A stretch of 37,705 bases of DNA from Prosthecobacter debontii (GTDB taxonomy: Bacteria > Verrucomicrobiota > Verrucomicrobiia > Verrucomicrobiales > Akkermansiaceae): the NCBI GenBank assembly GCA_945869855.1, contig CAMBQC010000009.1, positions 1-37,705 of the forward strand, read 5' to 3'. This document shows positions 34,261-37,705 of this stretch, piece by piece. Position 1 is the first letter of the stretch. Each line of letters starts with the position of its first letter. The notes under the pieces were generated by a model. That model saw only the letters and a program-made list of their open reading frames with translations, was not told the DNA's origin and did not search any database. The translations under genes and the position numbers were made by a program.

Positions 34261-34872
34261 ATGAATCGTTTATCCAAATCATCTTATGCTTTCGTGCTCA
34301 CAGCGGCGGCCATTGTCATCAGCTCCTGCTCCATGCCTTCAAAGTCAGGTAGCGCGTTTTCCTTTGATCCTTCCGTCAAGAAGCCGACCGGTGCAGTGAA
34401 AATCCACATCAGCACCTCCGCGCAACGGGTTTATGTGACGCAAGGGGACGAGGTTTTGCTCGCTACCCCTTGCTCCGTGGGCACCACAGCGAACCCCACC
34501 CCGAAGGGCGAGCACCGCGTCCTCAGCAAAACCCGCCACCGTCGCCGGGCGAGTTCTCCGGGCGCGGGATATCCGATGACCTATTGGATTTCATTTTACC
34601 GCCCCGCTTACGGGATGCATTGGGGGTTCGTGAAACCCTATCCCTGCACCCATGGTTGCGTGCGCCTTCCGTTGAATTCCGCGCGCAAGATTTTCGATAT
34701 GGTGAAAGTCGGAACTCCTATCAGCGTTTCGTCCAGCAAGCCATGGGACTCCTCGATTGGCGCGAAGCTGTCGGTTCTAGACGACTCCGTGCTGCCGAAC
34801 CCACCAAGCTCCTACCTGATGAGCCAGCAGGTTTTCTCCGACGCGGAGAAAGGCAAGATGTGGAATTTCTAA
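34261..34872 (+). CDS. L,D-transpeptidase (YkuD domain) lipoprotein
   Basis: The enzyme forms 3-3 cross-links in peptidoglycan or attaches proteins to it, in the periplasm. The 203-residue product has a lipoprotein signal (FVLTAAAIVISSC, modified Cys23) and a YkuD domain at about 45-158, with the catalytic motif HWGFVKPYPCTHGCVRL (His120, His131, Cys133). The domain is a common HG-x-SHGC-R type variant. The ATG at 34261 starts a proper signal peptide; a frame open to 34144 does not. No other cell-wall gene is adjacent. Confidence 0.88.
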   Translation: MNRLSKSSYAFVLTAAAIVISSCSMPSKSGSAFSFDPSVKKPTGAVKIHISTSAQRVYVTQGDEVLLATPCSVGTTANPTPKGEHRVLSKTRHRRRASSPGAGYPMTYWISFYRPAYGMHWGFVKPYPCTHGCVRLPLNSARKIFDMVKVGTPISVSSSKPWDSSIGAKLSVLDDSVLPNPPSSYLMSQQVFSDAEKGKMWNF

Positions 34873-34875
34873 GCC

Positions 34876-34953
34876 TCAGGGGCAGGAAATCACCGCGGTC
34901 GGCGCGGCGATGGAGCAGAGGGCGGTTGTTAGAAATAAGATGCCGATTCTCAT
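34876..34953 (-). CDS. Possible 25-residue hydrophobic small protein
   Basis: From an ATG at 34953 the minus strand reads MRIGILFLTTALCSIAAPTA and five more residues to a stop at 34876. It looks like a bare signal peptide with Cys residues. No ribosome binding site is visible. It may be a small membrane peptide, a remnant of a lost gene, or chance. Confidence 0.2.
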   Translation of the reverse strand: MRIGILFLTTALCSIAAPTAVISCP

Positions 34954-35046
34954 GGGGTGATGTAAAGATGCGCTGTTCTTGCGGTATGCGCAAGCGGGGA
35001 GGGAAAGCGCTTGGCAGGTCAAAGACAGTTTGGCATACCAATCCGC

Positions 35047-35454
35047 ATGCAAGCATTTCAGTTTGAGCAGTCCGTCGAATCGATCATCCGCCGTGAGGAG
35101 CGCTATGACAGGCAGGCCTATTTTTTCCTCAAGGAGTCCCTAGATTTCACACTGAAAAGGGTCATGGAGGAAACCGGTGGGAAAGCCCGTCATGTCAGTG
35201 GCATGGAACTGCTCGGTGGTTTTCGCGATCTCGCGCTCGAGCAGTTTGGTCCTATGGCTGCCACGCTCATGGACGAGTGGGGCGTTAAGGAATGCCGCGA
35301 TGTTGGCAATATGGTTTTCCAACTTATCGAGGAACAAGTCTTCGGTAGGCAGGAGTCTGATAAGCCCGAGGACTTCGAGGGCGTCTTCGATTTCCGCAAG
35401 GCGCTCCGGGAGCCTTTTCTACCTGTGGGGCGCGAATTGGCGGGGAAGGCTTGA
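35047..35454 (+). CDS. Minf_1886 family protein
   Basis: The 135-residue product matches the pattern of the Verrucomicrobia/Planctomycetes family named after Minf_1886: YDRQAYFFLKESLDFTLKRV near 20-39, HVSGMELLGGFRDLALEQFG near 49-68, and DFRKALREPF near the end. Function is unknown. No signal peptide or membrane helix is seen, so it is probably cytoplasmic. The ATG at 35047 is chosen because the frame upstream (from 35011) shows no family sequence. A perfect CTTGCG-GTATG-CGCAAG palindrome lies at 34978-34994 before it. Confidence 0.8.
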   Translation: MQAFQFEQSVESIIRREERYDRQAYFFLKESLDFTLKRVMEETGGKARHVSGMELLGGFRDLALEQFGPMAATLMDEWGVKECRDVGNMVFQLIEEQVFGRQESDKPEDFEGVFDFRKALREPFLPVGRELAGKA

Positions 35455-35494
35455 ACTGTTTTTCCGTAGCATTCCTTCCTTTGAAAAAATATGG

Positions 35495-35535
35495 AGGTGC
35501 CTGGGAGAGGTTCCGAGAGACACCTAGCATCCCAG
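35495..35535. other. Possible H-type pseudoknot just beyond nusB
   Basis: AGGTG (35495-35499) can pair with CACCT (35521-35525), and CTGGGA (35501-35506) with TCCCAG (35530-35535). The stems interlock in 1-2-1'-2' order. The region lies between the stops of the Minf_1886 gene and nusB. Confidence 0.3.
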
Positions 35536-36429
35536 TCAATGACTAGACTGACCTTTCGCTATCTTATCCAGAATTCCGTTCACAAACCGCCCGGAGTCTG
35601 TAGTACCGAAGCGTTTGGCGAGTTCGATGGCTTCGTTGATGACCGCTTTGGGCGGGGTGTCCGTGCGAATCAGTTCGTAAGTAGCTAGGCGTAGGACGGC
35701 GCGATCCACCGGATCAATTCGAGCGGGCGAGAAATTCTCGACGATGGCAGCGAGCTTCGCGTCGATCTCACTTTTTGCGGCGAGGATGGCGTCCACAAGT
35801 TCGTCGGTGCGGTTACGTAGGACGGTGATCTCGGATTTCGAATCGCGGAGTTTCGCAAGATCCGTTTGTTCTGGGAAATTCTCTGGCTGCTCCACCATGC
35901 GGACGCGGTCGGAGATGCGCTGGAGGCGGCGGACGGAGGCGGTGACGGGTTCGAGATGGAGTTTGAGTGACGGGAAATCGATGGCGCTACGTAGGAACTG
36001 CTCGCGGTGGAAGGCGAGGTCGCGGTCGGTTCTGAAAAAGCTTCCGAGGGCGTCCGAAAACTCATCGGCGACAGCGGAGTCTTCGCCGGTTTTGGGGAGT
36101 TTGCCGAGCTTCGTGAACGCGATGCTCCAGGATGATTCCAATGCGAGAAGATGGGTCAAGGCTTCCTTCAGGGATTCGGCTTGCGGCATGGCTGTGAGGT
36201 GGGCGAGCGCGGGGCGGGCGCGTTCGACAAAATCGGACAGCCTTTCCTCGCGGCCATGGGCAAGGTGGTGGACGGTGCGGAACGTGGCGACCTGCAGGTT
36301 GCGACGATCGTTTTCTGTGAGGAATTCCCAGAACGGCTCGCGCAAGGCGGTGGGATCCGAACCACCCTCCAGGTCGGAGCAATAGAGAAATTGAATGGCG
36401 GATTCTCTGATTTGCCTGCGGCTCAACAT
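35536..36429 (-). CDS. nusB: Transcription antitermination factor NusB, enlarged
   Basis: NusB binds boxA RNA with NusE (S10) to favour rRNA transcription. The N-terminus [19 protein letters not shown] (4-22) and the C-terminal half ([20 protein letters not shown] near 232-251, then [27 protein letters not shown]) are clear NusB. The product is 297 residues while NusB is usually about 130-160. The extra about 140 residues lie between the first helix bundle and the C-terminal part, and are rich in Leu, Arg, Glu and Ser. It begins five bases after ribH, the usual pairing. Confidence 0.9.
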   Translation of the reverse strand: MLSRRQIRESAIQFLYCSDLEGGSDPTALREPFWEFLTENDRRNLQVATFRTVHHLAHGREERLSDFVERARPALAHLTAMPQAESLKEALTHLLALESSWSIAFTKLGKLPKTGEDSAVADEFSDALGSFFRTDRDLAFHREQFLRSAIDFPSLKLHLEPVTASVRRLQRISDRVRMVEQPENFPEQTDLAKLRDSKSEITVLRNRTDELVDAILAAKSEIDAKLAAIVENFSPARIDPVDRAVLRLATYELIRTDTPPKAVINEAIELAKRFGTTDSGRFVNGILDKIAKGQSSH

Positions 36430-36434
36430 TTTCT

Positions 36435-36941
36435 TTAGTTTGATTTCCGGTTATCTTCCAAACGCATCGATTTCGCGATCTCGGCGAAGACTTCGATGAT
36501 ATTGGCGGCGGCGCGGGCGGCTTCGCGACCACGGTTCTTAATGGAACCGATGCAGCGCGCGTGGGCCTGCTTTTCGTTTTCAACAAGCAGCACCTCGTGG
36601 ATCACGGGGATGCGGTGCTGGACGGAGATGCCCTGCAGGGCGTTTGTAACGGAGGAAGCGATCAAATCCGCGTGGCCGGTCTCACCGCGGATGATTAGAC
36701 CTAGGGCAATCACGCAGTTGTAATTGTCGCGCTCCAAAAGGTTGGCAACCGTGGCCGGAATCTCGAACGCCCCACTTACCCGGATCAAGTCGATGTGTGA
36801 CATCGGTAAAACCTCACCAAGTTCTTCGATCGCGTTTTCCGCGAGCGAATCAGTGAACCTTTCGTTATACATTGATGCAATGATGCAGATTCGAACTTTC
36901 CGTCTGATGACTCTTGGCTTGGGCTGTAATGCGATGGACAT
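36435..36941 (-). CDS. ribH: 6,7-dimethyl-8-ribityllumazine synthase
   Basis: RibH condenses the pyrimidine product with dihydroxybutanone phosphate in the penultimate step of riboflavin synthesis. The 168-residue protein shows [12 protein letters not shown] near 22-33, VSGAFEIP near 55-62 and [16 protein letters not shown] near 80-95 with the catalytic His90, and [10 protein letters not shown] near 136-145. The ATG at 36941 gives a standard length; the frame open to 37103 encodes no family sequence. No FMN riboswitch motif is visible upstream. nusB follows after five bases. Confidence 0.93.
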   Translation of the reverse strand: MSIALQPKPRVIRRKVRICIIASMYNERFTDSLAENAIEELGEVLPMSHIDLIRVSGAFEIPATVANLLERDNYNCVIALGLIIRGETGHADLIASSVTNALQGISVQHRIPVIHEVLLVENEKQAHARCIGSIKNRGREAARAAANIIEVFAEIAKSMRLEDNRKSN

Positions 36942-37016
36942 GTATGCGCTATGACTGTGGGAGAAGGAAAAGTCAACCGACTGCCTGTAAATTGCGGGAT
37001 GTCGTCCGCGCACGCT

Positions 37017-37045
37017 TTGGGCTTTACCCTCTGTGCATGTAGAGT
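37017..37045 (+). promoter_or_regulatory. Possible promoter of the DUF6941 gene
   Basis: TTGGGC (37017-37022) and TAGAGT (37040-37045) are separated by 17 bases, about 67 bases before the ATG. Motif match only. Confidence 0.3.
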
Positions 37046-37112
37046 TTACACAAGTCGCGCCGCAGCGCCCTGCCGGGTCTGCCGGATCACCAACCATCCC
37101 CAATCAACCAAC

Positions 37113-37532
37113 ATGGACATCCAAATCGCTACTCTTTGTGACTTTGCGGCCGACTACAACGGTAAGCTTGTCATCTCCGGAACCTTCGACACCCTTGCAG
37201 CCCGCGCACTGCCGGTGGTGCATCCTGCCTGCTCGCTGGCGATGCGTTTCTGCTTCACGCAGGAAGACATCGGCCGCCACAAGCTCTCGATCAACATCAT
37301 CAACGAGGACGGCGAATCGCTCGATCCGAACAATATGCCGATCAAGCCGGAGTTCGACGTGCAACTCCCCAAGGGTGCGCCTTTTCTCACACGAAACATC
37401 GTGATGAACCTGCAGGGCCTGCGTTTCCCTGAAGATGGCATCTACTCGATCGATATCGGCTGCGACGACGAGGTGCTCATCCGCTTGCCGCTGCGCGTGG
37501 TCAAGGTGAATGCCGAGGGCAAGGCCGAGTAA
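37113..37532 (+). CDS. DUF6941 family protein
   Basis: The 139-residue product starts MDIQIATLCDFAADYNGKLV, continues with ISGTFDTLAARALPVVHPAC, and matches the DUF6941 pattern: about 130-140 residues with an all-beta look and a central LRFCFTQ-like AMRFCFTQEDIGRHKLSI stretch. No signal peptide or membrane helix is seen. Function unknown. The start is set by the family beginning at MDIQ; the frame is open upstream to 36951 but lacks homologous sequence. It diverges from ribH over 171 bases. Confidence 0.8.
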   Translation: MDIQIATLCDFAADYNGKLVISGTFDTLAARALPVVHPACSLAMRFCFTQEDIGRHKLSINIINEDGESLDPNNMPIKPEFDVQLPKGAPFLTRNIVMNLQGLRFPEDGIYSIDIGCDDEVLIRLPLRVVKVNAEGKAE

Positions 37533-37548
37533 GTTCCCTATCCTTTTC

Positions 37549-37584
37549 AAAACGCCATTCCGTCCGCGGGGTGGCGTTTTTTTT
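37549..37584 (+). terminator. Rho-independent terminator after DUF6941
   Basis: AAAACGCCATTCC (37549-37561) pairs with GGGGTGGCGTTTT (37568-37580) around a six-base loop, with two G-T pairs, and is followed by a run of eight T residues in total. Confidence 0.9.
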
Positions 37585-37630
37585 GCGAATGAGGGGTTGC
37601 GCGTGCGCCGGGCGGGGTTTTGCTGGGAGC

Positions 37631-37705
37631 ATGGAAAACATGTTCGATTGCGCGATGGTGACAGGCGCTTCGTCGGGTCTGGGCGAGGAGTTTGCCCGGC
37701 AGCTG
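37631..37705 (+). CDS. Short-chain dehydrogenase/reductase, 5' end only
   Basis: The reading frame begins at ATG 37631, with GGGAG just upstream, and codes for MENMFDCAMVTGASSGLGEE and five more residues before the window ends. TGASSGLG is the classical SDR cofactor-binding glycine motif (TGxxxGxG). The gene is cut by the window edge, so its substrate cannot be predicted. A second ATG at 37640 is possible. Confidence 0.8.
   Translation, partial: MENMFDCAMVTGASSGLGEEFARQL

Noticed and set aside
36942..37112. FMN riboswitch upstream of ribH
   Set aside because: The conserved RFN segments are not visible in the 171-base divergent region.

Overview
The window looks like chromosomal DNA of a heterotrophic member of the Verrucomicrobiota, most likely of the Verrucomicrobiae (Akkermansiaceae or Luteolibacter type). 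The reasons are high G+C by eye, many start codons without a strong Shine-Dalgarno sequence, a Minf_1886-family gene (a family typical of Verrucomicrobia and Planctomycetes), a DUF6941 gene, FG-GAP and LamG secreted proteins, a heparinase-like protein, and a TonB cluster of the DUF3450/TtpC type. No CRISPR array, integrase, transposase or phage gene was seen. No gene-free stretch exceeds about 300 bases; the longest is 1317-1584.

Layout. 150-1316 is an aspartate-type aminotransferase closed by a strong terminator. 1585-9568 is almost entirely minus strand: an orphan OppD-type ATPase, a cyclophilin, a lone EboE-like protein, gatA and gatC (gatB is absent), an ADP-ribosylglycohydrolase homologue, and the proline pair proB-proA. 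9709-17386 is plus strand: a putative Na+/H+ antiporter, a lipoprotein hydrolase, a HAD phosphatase, an OmpA-like envelope protein, HPr, leuB and an efflux outer-membrane lipoprotein. 17391-24817 mixes an FG-GAP protein, prfA, a mini ExbB-like membrane protein, a truncated haemoglobin, DUF4250, an RRM protein, a heparinase-like protein and a TPR protein. 24818-26863 holds cstA and tRNA-Tyr. 26950-33068 is a seven-gene minus-strand operon: DUF3450, TtpC-like ExbB, ExbB, ExbD, TonB, TPR and LamG. The end carries a TIM-barrel epimerase, an L,D-transpeptidase, a Minf_1886 protein, ribH-nusB with an oversized NusB, DUF6941, and the start of a short-chain dehydrogenase.

How genes work together. ProB and ProA make glutamate semialdehyde for proline. 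GatC and GatA are two thirds of the tRNA amidotransferase. The Ton operon should energise TonB-dependent uptake, and a Fur-box-like palindrome sits just before its first gene. RibH and NusB form a common housekeeping pair.

The most unusual signal is not a protein. It is a set of degenerate tandem heptanucleotide tracts, about four units each, placed at gene starts or junctions. Five share the sense-strand pattern CTTCCTT followed by GAAATTT-like units (eboE, prfA, the FG-GAP gene, tonB, the epimerase). Others with different units lie inside the Ton operon, where they supply start codons, a stop codon and part of a signal peptide. They recall the heptameric STRR repeats of cyanobacteria. Three separate palindromic elements also occur, one of them inside the 5' end of the efflux gene.
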